Assembly: GCF_000966975.1 (NCBI RefSeq)
Contig: NZ_JZWV01000409.1
Coordinates: 1 to 13,692 of the forward strand
Origin: Streptomyces katrae
Lineage (GTDB): Bacteria; Actinomycetota; Actinomycetes; Streptomycetales; Streptomycetaceae
Reading direction: 5' to 3'
DNA: 13,692 nt
Made by a program: the position numbers and the translations under genes. The notes below the pieces were generated by a model. The model made no database searches, was not told the origin of the DNA, and worked only from the letters and a program-made list of their open reading frames with translations. This document shows, one piece after another, positions 1-6,113 of this stretch (the first letter of the stretch is position 1; each line of letters opens with the position of its first letter).

Positions 1-1452
1 GGAGGGGAACAGGAACGGCAGCTCGAAGCCGTGCGCCGCTCCGTAGGGGAAGCCGGGGTTCTGCGGCAGGCCCGCAGGTACGGGTGGTTCCGGCTCACCG
101 AACTCGTAGCCGTACAGGGGGAGTCCCGGCGCGTGGGCGGCGACGGCCCGGCCGGCCGCCAGTGTCGTGCACGCCAGGGAGCGGTCCGTGAGCACCGTCG
201 CCCAGGCCAGTGCCGGCGTGGGATAGCCGGCCGCGGGGTACTGCGCCTCGACGGCCGGGGCCGCCGTGCTCCCGAAGGCGTCCACGAGACGGGCGCGGTA
301 CTCGGCATCGGTGCCGATCGGGAAGGCGGCGAGGGACAGCCCGACGAACATGCGCATCTCGTCGCGGTTGGTTCCCTGGATCAGCGGAACCCGGTGGAAG
401 CGTCCCTCCCTCAGCGCCTCCGCCGGCGCCGCGGGCAGCAGCGCGTTGCCGTACGCGGGCCGGTTGAACGACTGCATCAGCTCCGCGGTGGCGAGCCGCT
501 CCGTGCTCTGCCCGCGCAGGCAGGCCACCACGTCCTCGTCCCGCCCTGCCGTGCAGCCCAGCCGCCGGGCGGCCTGCGCACCGGCCGCCTGGACGTCGCG
601 CTGCGCGGCGAAGGGCTCGTACGCCGGCGAACCGGGCCCGAGGGCCCCCCGGGGGAAGGACATCGAGCAGGAGCCGCTCTGGAGGACGGCCCGCTGGAAC
701 AGCCCGGCCGCCGCCGGTGAGGTGAGGTGCGCACAGATGCCGAGCGCGCCCGCGGACTCGCCGACCAGGGTGACCCGGTCCGGATCGCCCCCGAAGCGCA
801 CGGCGTTGGCGCGCACCCAGCGCAGGGCGGCCTGCTGGTCCGCCAGGCCGAACGGCGGGGCGGAGCCGAGGCCGGGGTGTCCGAAGTAGCCGAAGATCCC
901 CAGCCGGTAGTTGACGGTGACGACGACGGCGCCGCCCCCGGCCGCGAGCCGCCCGGCGTCGTAGTCACCGCCGGAACCGCCGAGGAAGGCACCGCCGTGC
1001 AGCCACACCAGCACGGGCCGCCCGGCCGCGGGCCGCACCGGAGCGGGCGCCGTGACGTTGAGGTAGAGGCAGTCCTCCGCCCCGGCGACCGCGCCCGCCG
1101 CCGCCCCCGGTGGCGGCATCTGCACACAGCGCGGAGCCGCCGCCCTCGCGTCCCGTACGCCGTGCCACGCGGCGGCGGGTGCGGGCGGCCGCCAGCGCAG
1201 TCCGCCGACGGGCGGAGCGGCGTACGGGATGCCGTCGAAGGTGGCGTACGAGCCGTGCGCCGCGCCGCGTACCGGCCCGTGATCGGTCCGTACGACGGGA
1301 TCGGGACCGCTCCGGTCAGCCGCCGGCAGGGCGGCGGCCGGGGCGGCCGTCATGGCGGCCAGGCTCGCGAGGGAGCAGAGCAGGGCGAGGAGCGCCGTGA
1401 CGGGTCCGCCTCTGCGGCGTCGCCGGCTTCCTGGTGCCGTGGTCGGGGGCAT
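1..1452 (-). CDS. Secreted type-B carboxylesterase (para-nitrobenzyl esterase family), C-terminus off the left edge
   Basis: This is an alpha/beta-hydrolase that would cleave carboxylic esters outside the cell. I read it directly from the minus strand: ATG at 1452 opens 484 codons with no stop before the window edge. The N-terminus has a run of arginines (residues 10-14), a hydrophobic stretch and an APAAA-type cleavage region near residue 40, so it looks exported. Family landmarks are all present: the oxyanion-hole segment LHGGAF (151-156), nucleophile Ser233 in GESAGA, the acid Glu365 in GTNRDE, and His474 in AAHGFELPF. Family length is about 500-540 residues, so only the C-terminal tail is missing. 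A weak ribosome site (GAGAAGG) lies 10-16 nt upstream of the ATG. It is divergent from a MerR regulator that probably controls it. The physiological substrate cannot be read from the sequence. Confidence 0.93.
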   Translation of the reverse strand, partial: MPPTTAPGSRRRRRGGPVTALLALLCSLASLAAMTAAPAAALPAADRSGPDPVVRTDHGPVRGAAHGSYATFDGIPYAAPPVGGLRWRPPAPAAAWHGVRDARAAAPRCVQMPPPGAAAGAVAGAEDCLYLNVTAPAPVRPAAGRPVLVWLHGGAFLGGSGGDYDAGRLAAGGGAVVVTVNYRLGIFGYFGHPGLGSAPPFGLADQQAALRWVRANAVRFGGDPDRVTLVGESAGALGICAHLTSPAAAGLFQRAVLQSGSCSMSFPRGALGPGSPAYEPFAAQRDVQAAGAQAARRLGCTAGRDEDVVACLRGQSTERLATAELMQSFNRPAYGNALLPAAPAEALREGRFHRVPLIQGTNRDEMRMFVGLSLAAFPIGTDAEYRARLVDAFGSTAAPAVEAQYPAAGYPTPALAWATVLTDRSLACTTLAAGRAVAAHAPGLPLYGYEFGEPEPPVPAGLPQNPGFPYGAAHGFELPFLFPS

Positions 1453-1500
1453 ACGTGTCCGCCCTTCTCGGTCGTGGTGGGGCGGCAGGTGCCGCACGGG

Positions 1501-1539
1501 GCCCGGCCCGGCGCTCAACGGGCGCGCGCCCGGCCGGGC
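1501..1539 (-). other. Strong stem-loop in the esterase 5' leader
   Basis: Arms GCCCGGCC (1501-1508) and GGCCGGGC (1532-1539) pair perfectly. After one C/C mismatch the stem continues with GGCGC (1510-1514) against GCGCC (1526-1530), giving 13 pairs around an 11-nt loop. It begins about 7 nt after the transcription start predicted for the esterase. No U-tract follows, so a 5' stabilising hairpin or attenuator is as likely as a terminator. The structure is seen; its role is inferred. Confidence 0.45.
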
Positions 1540-1552
1540 TCGGTCGCGGATT

Positions 1553-1584
1553 ACGCTAGGACCTCCCGCGCGCTGGAGGTTCAA
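1553..1584 (-). promoter_or_regulatory. MerR-type operator and long-spacer promoter facing the esterase
   Basis: The inverted repeat ACCTCC-N8-GGAGGT spans 1561-1580. On the minus strand a -35 box TTGAAC (1579-1584) and a -10 box TAGCGT (1553-1558) flank it with a 20-bp spacer. An over-long spacer filled by the operator dyad is the hallmark of MerR-activated promoters, where the activator untwists the DNA. Predicted start near 1546 leaves a leader of about 94 nt before the esterase ATG. On the plus strand overlapping bases read TACGCT (1552-1557), a possible -10 for the merR gene, which would place the dyad over its start site and allow autorepression; its -35 is poor. Confidence 0.6.
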
Positions 1585-1590
1585 GGGGCT

Positions 1591-2508
1591 GTGACGCAGA
1601 CCACGTGGAGCATCGGTGAGCTCGCCGACGGAACCGGGGTCCCCGTGAAAACCCTCCGCTACTACTCCGACAGCGGTTTGCTGCCCGTCGCCGCCCGCAG
1701 CGCGGGCGGGCACCGCCGCTACGGACCCGAGGCGTGGGAACGGATCCGGCTCATACGCCGGCTGCGCGCGCTGGACACTCCGATCGCCACCGTCACACGG
1801 GTGGTCACGGGCGAGTGCTCCCTGCACGAGCTGGTGGAAACCGAGCTGGAGGCCGTGCAGGAACGACTCGTCGAACTGCGCTGGCGGCAGGCCACCCTCA
1901 AGGCCCTGGACGACTGCCCGAGCGAAGAACGGCTGCACCGCCTGGAGATCCTCGCCCGGGTGCAGCGGCTCCCGGAGGCGCACCGCGCCCTCACCGACCA
2001 CTGGTTCCGCGAACTGTCCGGGACCATGCCCCGCCACCGCCTGGAGCGCATGGTCGCCATGCTCTCCCCGGAGCCGCCGAACGACCCCGGCCCGCACTCC
2101 GCGCTGGCCTACGCCGAACTCCACCTGCTCATCTCCAGCCCCGCTTTCACCCGCTGGACGCAGGACCACGAGGAGGAGATGCGCGGCGCCCCGGCGCTCT
2201 ACGCGGAGTTGGACGACGCCGCCGCCCTGACGGCCGCCGCCGTGTTCCAGGGCCGGCCGCCCCACGCCGGGGCGGCGGTCGACGCGTTCGTCTCCGCCCA
2301 CGCACGGGCCCTACGCGAGCTCGACACACCCGCTTTCCGCACGTTCCTGCACGGGCTGGCGTCGCGCTCCTCGGGATTCGACCCCCGCCTGGAACGCTAC
2401 TGGGGCCTCGTCGACACGGTCACCGGCGGCCGGGGCCTGAACATGACGGTCGCACACCGGTGGCTGACCGAAGGCCTGTCGAAGTCACTGACGGCCACGG
2501 CCCGTTAG
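1591..2508 (+). CDS. MerR-family transcriptional regulator with long uncharacterised effector domain
   Basis: This is a DNA-binding regulator of 305 residues, starting at GTG 1591 behind GGAGG at 1575-1579. The N-terminal winged helix-turn-helix is clear: WSIGELADGTGVPVKTLRYY (residues 6-25), then GGHRRYG (39-45) in the wing, then a helix rich in R and L. A charged helix around residues 77-105 should be the antiparallel dimer coiled coil. The remaining 200 residues are helical, with several Trp and His, and I do not recognise them as a named ligand domain; they probably sense a small molecule. The open frame continues far upstream of 1591, but that part is low-complexity and antisense to the esterase. 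The ribosome-binding site lies inside the operator's right arm, so regulator binding and its own expression are likely linked. Its stop is 1 nt from the convergent P450 stop. Confidence 0.92.
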   Translation: MTQTTWSIGELADGTGVPVKTLRYYSDSGLLPVAARSAGGHRRYGPEAWERIRLIRRLRALDTPIATVTRVVTGECSLHELVETELEAVQERLVELRWRQATLKALDDCPSEERLHRLEILARVQRLPEAHRALTDHWFRELSGTMPRHRLERMVAMLSPEPPNDPGPHSALAYAELHLLISSPAFTRWTQDHEEEMRGAPALYAELDDAAALTAAAVFQGRPPHAGAAVDAFVSAHARALRELDTPAFRTFLHGLASRSSGFDPRLERYWGLVDTVTGGRGLNMTVAHRWLTEGLSKSLTATAR

Positions 2509-2509
2509 G

Positions 2510-3712
2510 TCACCCCAGCAGCACCGGCAGGGTGCGCAGCCCCCGGTGGCGGGGGTTGCGCCACCACTGGGGGCGGGCCGTCGGGGTGGCCAGGCGGAGG
2601 GTGGGGTGGCGGGTGAGGAGGGTGGTGAAGGCGGTTTCGGCCTGGAGGCGGGCCAGGGGGGCGCCGAGGCAGTGGTGGATGCCGTGGCCGAAGGCCAGGT
2701 GGCCGGTCGCCGGGCGGGAGGGGTCGAAGCGGTCCGGGTCGGGGAAGACGGCGGGGTCGCGGTTGGCCGACAGCATGGCGATCTGGACGAAGTCCCCGGC
2801 GGGGATCGTCGTGCCGTCGATCGTCACCGGCTCGGTGGCGTAGCGCATGGTGGCGATGGAGAACGGGCTCTCGTGGCGCAGGACTTCCTCGATGAAGGCA
2901 CCCGTGCGCGAGGGGTCGGCGCGGAGTGCGGCCAGTTCGCGGGGGTGGGTGAGCAGGGCGTGGACGCCGTTGGAGATGAGGTTGGCGGTGGTCTGGTGGC
3001 CCGCCGCCACCAGCAGGAAGCTCATGGAGGTGATCTCCCGCTCGCTGAGCCGGTCCCCGTCGTCGTGGGCGTGGATCAGTGCGGTCAGCAGGTCGTCGCC
3101 GGGGTGGGCGCGCTTGTGGGCGAGCAGGGCCCGGATGTGTCCCACCAGGGCCTCGGCGGTGGGGACGGAGACCTCCCCGTCGCCCTCTTCGCCGTTGAGG
3201 GTGGCCGCCCAGGCCTCCAGGATGTGCCCGGCCCCCTCGGAGGCGCCGAGCAGGTCGAAGACGACGGCGAGGGGGAGGGGGACGGCGAAGTCCCGGACGA
3301 GGTCGGGCTCGGGGGTACGGGCCAGGCCGTCCAGGAGGCGGTTCACGTGGCCTTCGACCACCGGCCGCAGGGCCGCCACCCGGCGTGCCGTGAACGCCTG
3401 CTGGACCAGCCGGCGCAGCCGGGTGTGGGCGGGCGGGTCGGAGTTGAGCATGTGCGCGGTCAGCGCGCGGCCCGGGCCCGGACCCTCCTCGGAGCCGTCG
3501 CGGCGGTCGAAGGCCTCGGTCGCGGCGTTCTTGCTCAGCCGGGGGTCGGCGAGGGCGGCCTTGCAGGCGGCGTGCCCGGTGACCACCCAGCCCTCCAGCG
3601 GGGCCTCGCCGAGGATCCGCACCCGGTGCGCCCCGCCCTCCAGCTCCCGCCAGCGGCGGTAGGCGGGGTGGGGGTCGTCGAAGAAGGAGACCGGGACCTG
3701 TTCAACGGACAC
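2510..3712 (-). CDS. Cytochrome P450, second oxidase of the atropopeptide-like operon
   Basis: This is a soluble bacterial class I-type P450 of 400 residues, the normal length for the family. The I-helix motif is AGHQTT (237-242), the K-helix ExxR is E276-R279, and the heme loop is FGHGIHHCLG (341-350) with Cys348 as the axial ligand. The acidic residue usual before the I-helix Thr (AG-x-E/D-T) is Gln240 here, which may alter proton delivery. The start is GTG at 3712, with GAAGG about 10 nt upstream, and it overlaps the end of the preceding P450 gene by 11 nt (3702-3712), so the two should be translationally coupled. By position it is most likely a tailoring oxidase for the peptide made by this operon (hydroxylation or a further crosslink). 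No ferredoxin or ferredoxin reductase is encoded nearby, so electrons must come from partners elsewhere. The substrate is inference. Confidence 0.93.
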   Translation of the reverse strand: MSVEQVPVSFFDDPHPAYRRWRELEGGAHRVRILGEAPLEGWVVTGHAACKAALADPRLSKNAATEAFDRRDGSEEGPGPGRALTAHMLNSDPPAHTRLRRLVQQAFTARRVAALRPVVEGHVNRLLDGLARTPEPDLVRDFAVPLPLAVVFDLLGASEGAGHILEAWAATLNGEEGDGEVSVPTAEALVGHIRALLAHKRAHPGDDLLTALIHAHDDGDRLSEREITSMSFLLVAAGHQTTANLISNGVHALLTHPRELAALRADPSRTGAFIEEVLRHESPFSIATMRYATEPVTIDGTTIPAGDFVQIAMLSANRDPAVFPDPDRFDPSRPATGHLAFGHGIHHCLGAPLARLQAETAFTTLLTRHPTLRLATPTARPQWWRNPRHRGLRTLPVLLG

Positions 3713-4760
3713 GCCGTGCCGCCTTCGTGAGCCGTACGTCCTCCACCCCGAGGAGCCCGACCAGCGGTACCTTCGCCTTCCGCTGCGCGGGGTCGACCTC
3801 CAGTCCGGTACCGCGGATCAGGTCCAGCAGCAGTTCCGCGAGCGGCATGACCATGTGCCGGCCCCAGCAGCGCTCGGAGGAGTGCCCGAACGGCAGGTAG
3901 CCCGGGGCGGTCTCGGGGTCGAGGCGGTCCCACCGCCCGGGCCGGAACGCGTCGGGCTCCTCCCACAGGGCGGGGTCGCGGTGCGACAGCAGGGGCAGGA
4001 CGAGTACGTCGTCCCCGGCGCCGATGCGCGCGTCGAGGGCTCCGTACTCGGGCGAGGCGTAGCGCAGGATGTTCCAGGACGGGGGCAGCAGCCGGGCGGC
4101 CTCGTGGAGGATGTTCCGGTTGGGGGTGTCCGCGTCGAAGGGCGAGCCCAGCCAGAGGGCGTTCGCGACGAGGGTGGAGACGGTGAAACAGACGGGCGCG
4201 GCCGCCCTCCGGTAGATCCCCATCGCATGGCGGCGGTCGTGGTAGCCGTCCGCTTCGGCCAGCAGGCCGGCAATTCCGCTCGATGTCGTCCCGGGTTTTT
4301 TCCGCCAGGGGACGGCCGCGCCGGCGGCTATCACCGACCAGGTGAGTTTCGGGGTCAGCTCCAGGTTCCGGCTCATCAGAATGCGCAGTCGGCGCGGATC
4401 GCCGCCGAGAATGAGGTCGCGGAGGAAAAGGTGCCCGGTGAGGGGCCACGGGCCGGTGAGGTCGACTTCCTTCGGCAGGGGCCCTTCCAGGGCTTCCCTG
4501 ACGTCCCGCCCGATGACCCGCATCACCGCGGCGGCCTCGGTGCGCCCGATGGACCGGCCGTGCAGCGGCTTGAAGGTGGGGCGTTCGGTCTCGGTGGCCC
4601 GGCGGGCGGCGAGGATCCGGTCGGCGAGGGCGTGGCCGGCGACGCCCATGGTGTCGGGCTCCAGGCGGAAGGCGTCCTCGCCGGTGTACTCGCGCAGCAG
4701 GGCGGCGAGCCGGGGCGCGAAGACCGTGGTCCGGGCGGCCGGGAGGGGGGAGAGGGGCAT
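3702..4760 (-). CDS. Short divergent cytochrome P450, predicted atropopeptide crosslinking enzyme
   Basis: This is a 352-residue P450, about 50 residues shorter than typical. Landmarks are ExxR at E220-R223 (HEAARLLPP), the PERF-like segment FRPGRW (272-277), and the heme loop FGHSSERCWG (291-300) with Cys298. The usual second Gly of FGxGxRxC is Ser295-shifted (GHSS), and no AGxxT I-helix motif is visible; the equivalent region reads APVCFTVST (188-196). The start ATG at 4760 has GGAG 7 nt upstream. It lies 65 nt downstream of the AWYFWY precursor on the same strand. In the tryptorubin/atropopeptide family one P450 installs the carbon-carbon and carbon-nitrogen bonds between aromatic side chains of the core peptide, and this gene is the natural candidate for that role here. 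P450 assignment is firm; the substrate rests on gene context. Confidence 0.88.
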   Translation of the reverse strand: MPLSPLPAARTTVFAPRLAALLREYTGEDAFRLEPDTMGVAGHALADRILAARRATETERPTFKPLHGRSIGRTEAAAVMRVIGRDVREALEGPLPKEVDLTGPWPLTGHLFLRDLILGGDPRRLRILMSRNLELTPKLTWSVIAAGAAVPWRKKPGTTSSGIAGLLAEADGYHDRRHAMGIYRRAAAPVCFTVSTLVANALWLGSPFDADTPNRNILHEAARLLPPSWNILRYASPEYGALDARIGAGDDVLVLPLLSHRDPALWEEPDAFRPGRWDRLDPETAPGYLPFGHSSERCWGRHMVMPLAELLLDLIRGTGLEVDPAQRKAKVPLVGLLGVEDVRLTKAARRVR

Positions 4761-4790
4761 ACGGAGGCTCCGATGGGCCGTCGGTGCCGT

Positions 4791-4811
4791 CCCGGCCGGC
4801 GGGCGGCCGGG
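4791..4811 (-). other. Stem-loop between precursor gene and crosslinking P450
   Basis: CCCGGCCG (4791-4798) and CGGCCGGG (4804-4811) form a perfect 8-bp, all-GC stem with a 5-nt loop. It lies in the 65-nt gap after the precursor stop codon and about 30 nt before the P450 start. No U-tract follows. Its position suits a partial terminator or RNA-processing barrier that keeps precursor mRNA in excess over enzyme mRNA, a common arrangement in RiPP operons. The role is inferred. Confidence 0.5.
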
Positions 4812-4825
4812 GCGGCTCTGCCGGT

Positions 4826-4906
4826 CTAGTACCAGAAGTACCAGGCGCTCTTCTTGAGGCTCTTCTGACCGGAAACGGCATTACGGATGGCGAAAAGAAT
4901 CTTCAT
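4826..4906 (-). CDS. Atropopeptide-type RiPP precursor peptide, core AWYFWY
   Basis: I found this 26-codon gene by reading the minus strand upstream of the P450. ATG at 4904-4906 follows a strong purine-rich ribosome site (GGGAGAGGGGG) with 7-nt spacing; the stop is TAG at 4826-4828. The leader (residues 1-20) begins MKILFAIRNA and is basic, ending SLKKS. The last six residues are AWYFWY. Tryptorubin A comes from a precursor whose C-terminal hexapeptide is AWYIWY and is crosslinked by an adjacent P450, so this differs from that core only at position 4 (Phe for Ile). The predicted mature product is a rigid polycyclic hexapeptide with the leader removed after crosslinking. No peptidase gene is adjacent, so host proteases would trim it. 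The six T-ending codons all fall in the first 13 codons, unusual for this genome. Family assignment is confident; final structure and bond pattern are inference. Confidence 0.93.
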   Translation of the reverse strand: MKILFAIRNAVSGQKSLKKSAWYFWY

Positions 4907-5007
4907 CGCTGTGCCCCCTCTCCCATGAATGGCTTGTGGCCGCATTTAAGGATCACGGAACGCTGCCGGAGGCGTACCGGTGACGGTCCGCTGGAGAATG
5001 CGCGGCC

Positions 5008-5037
5008 ACCGTAGGCATCCGTCCCGCCGGGAAACAA
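5008..5037 (-). promoter_or_regulatory. Candidate sigma-70-type promoter of the RiPP operon
   Basis: On the minus strand TTGTTT (5032-5037) and TACGGT (5008-5013) are separated by 18 bp. The -10 fits the Streptomyces HrdB pattern TANNNT and the -35 keeps TTG. The predicted start near 5001 gives a leader of about 95 nt before the precursor ATG. It is the best-spaced pair I found in this gap, but such matches are common by chance. Confidence 0.35.
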
Positions 5038-5077
5038 CGATGCCCGGGACTTTATGTACGCTCCTACCAACACGGCC

Positions 5078-5110
5078 CGCGAATTCCAGCCGTCCGCCGC
5101 CGAATTCGCG
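5078..5110. repeat. Inverted repeat CGCGAATTC-N15-GAATTCGCG upstream of the RiPP promoter
   Basis: Perfect 9-bp arms at 5078-5086 and 5102-5110 are separated by 15 bp, with arm centres 24 bp apart, a little over two helical turns. The AATT cores stand out in GC-rich DNA. It sits about 40 bp upstream of the candidate -35 box, a suitable place for an activator or a looping regulator. The binding protein is unknown. Confidence 0.5.
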
Positions 5111-5331
5111 CCGCACCGCGCCGAAGCCGCAGCGGCGGAACGCCCCCTCGCGTATCACGCGCACGGGGAAGAACCTGCGGGTGGCGGCGTGCGGCATGCA
5201 CGCCCCGAGCGCGGCACGGCAGCCGCCACCCCACGACCCGCACTCGTCAAGGCACAGGACCCTTGGCGTCCCCTCGCGACGAATCGCTCACCATCAGGGT
5301 GATCAACAGGTGACGAACCGTCAACACCTCG

Positions 5332-5793
5332 TTAGAGGTACACGCGTGGTTCCCGTTTCAGCAGGACTTTTCCCAGGGGCGCCGACGGGGCCGCCGGGGG
5401 CTCCTCCACCGCACGGTCGATCTCGCACCAGATGCGCTTGCCCGCGCCCTCGCGCTGCCAGCCCCACCGGTCCGCGAGCCCGTCCACCAGCTCCAGCCCG
5501 CGCCCGCCCGTGTCGTCGCCGGCGGCCTGCCGGCGGGCCGGGGCGCGGTCGCTGGCGTCGGTGACCTCCACCCGTACGCCCGGACCCCCCAGGAGCATCC
5601 GCAGCACGGCCGGACAGCCCGTGTGCACGACCGCGTTCGTGACCAGCTCGGAGATCAGCAGGATCAGCGTCTCGGCGAGCGGTTCGTCGTCCCCTATACC
5701 GGACCCCGCCAGCCGGGACCGCGCCCACCGGCGCGCCCGTCCGACCTCGGCGGGGTCGGGTCCTACCTCCAGCTGTACCTGAAGCACCTGCAC
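5332..5793 (-). CDS. RsbW/SpoIIAB-like ATP-binding protein (anti-sigma-type histidine kinase fold)
   Basis: This is a 153-residue HATPase_c protein, typical of the many small regulatory ATPases in Streptomyces that act as anti-sigma or switch kinases. The N-box is ELVTNAVVH (residues about 49-57), the G1 box is VEVTDASDRAP (about 75-85), and the G2 box is GGRGLELVDGLADRWGW (about 95-111). The product is cytosolic, with no membrane segment. The start is GTG at 5793; the ribosome site is weak, and GTG at 5787 is an alternative. No partner (anti-anti-sigma, sigma factor, or XRE/DUF397 gene) is adjacent, so its target cannot be named. A perfect dyad at 5840-5860 lies 47 bp upstream and is probably its operator. 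It is on the same strand as the RiPP operon but 425 bp away, and is probably an independent unit. Confidence 0.9.
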   Translation of the reverse strand: MQVLQVQLEVGPDPAEVGRARRWARSRLAGSGIGDDEPLAETLILLISELVTNAVVHTGCPAVLRMLLGGPGVRVEVTDASDRAPARRQAAGDDTGGRGLELVDGLADRWGWQREGAGKRIWCEIDRAVEEPPAAPSAPLGKVLLKREPRVYL

Positions 5794-5839
5794 CGCTCAC
5801 ACCATCCGAACCGGCGGACACTTCGCCTCGCGACAGGAT

Positions 5840-5860
5840 GGGATCACCGAGTGTGATCCC
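5840..5860. promoter_or_regulatory. Perfect inverted repeat GGGATCAC-CGAGT-GTGATCCC, probable operator
   Basis: Eight-bp arms (5840-5847 and 5853-5860) flank a 5-nt spacer. It lies 47 bp upstream of the ATPase start and about 75 bp upstream of a possible rightward small ORF. The 21-bp length and symmetry suit a dimeric helix-turn-helix regulator. As RNA it could also form a hairpin, but there is no U-tract. Confidence 0.5.
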
Positions 5861-5935
5861 CGTGCCGAGCAGCATGGTTGACATACAGTCACCAGAACAA
5901 GCGCTTCGGGCATATTCCAGCGCGAAGGAGTAGGC

Positions 5936-6073
5936 GTGGTGCATACTGTGCGGCACTCACGCCGCTCAACCACTCGCATCGTGGGAGCGTACCGGAGCAC
6001 ACCCCCCGCTCCGGGCCGGAACGGGGTGGGGGAAGGACACAAACCGATATCAACTCTCTGTAATCGGACATGA
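5936..6073 (+). CDS. Possible 45-residue basic small protein, unknown
   Basis: GTG at 5936 follows a good AAGGAG ribosome site (5925-5930, 5-nt spacing). The 45-codon frame reads VVHTVRHSRRSTTRIVG at its start and ends with TGA at 6071-6073. It has a basic N-terminal third and a Pro/Gly-rich middle. I do not recognise it. Against it: a near-perfect dyad (CCCCGCTCCGG-G-CCGGAACGGGG, 6004-6026, one mismatch) lies inside the frame and may mean the stretch is a structured RNA instead. It faces the end of an acyl-CoA dehydrogenase gene. Its good ribosome site is the main support. Confidence 0.35.
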   Translation: MVHTVRHSRRSTTRIVGAYRSTPPAPGRNGVGEGHKPISTLCNRT

Positions 6074-6113
6074 GTCCCGCGCCGTCCCACCCGTGCCCCG
6101 GTGTCACAGGCTG

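Larger units (their letters stand above)
4907..5331. other. 425-bp non-coding control region upstream of the RiPP operon
   Basis: No convincing gene lies here. It holds the precursor ribosome site, a candidate leftward promoter (5008-5037) and a 9-bp-arm inverted repeat (5078-5110). Near 5288-5302 there is a weak dyad (TCACC-ATCAG-GGTGA), followed by another GGTGA at 5311 region, just after the ATPase stop codon. It might be the ATPase terminator or a protein site, but no strong terminator is visible. Confidence 0.5.

Noticed and set aside
31..720. Long rightward open frame opposite the esterase
   Set aside because: Low-complexity Arg/Gly-rich translation antisense to a gene with a complete catalytic triad; typical of high-GC shadow frames.
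727..1590. N-terminal extension of the MerR frame
   Set aside because: Composition is non-coding and antisense to the esterase; the DNA-binding fold begins right after GTG 1591, which has a ribosome site.
2546..3730. 394-codon rightward frame opposite the second P450
   Set aside because: Gly/Val-rich with no domain, exactly opposite a well-motifed P450.
4946..5197. 83-codon leftward frame just upstream of the RiPP precursor
   Set aside because: No recognisable motif or good ribosome site, and it would cover the candidate promoter.
5054..5302. 82-codon rightward frame in the control region
   Set aside because: Ala/Pro/Arg-rich with no ribosome site or recognisable motif; covers the inverted repeat.
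5878..5883. Consensus TTGACA -35 box on the plus strand
   Set aside because: No -10-like hexamer at 16-19 bp; the nearest AT-rich hexamer (CATATT) is 27 bp away.
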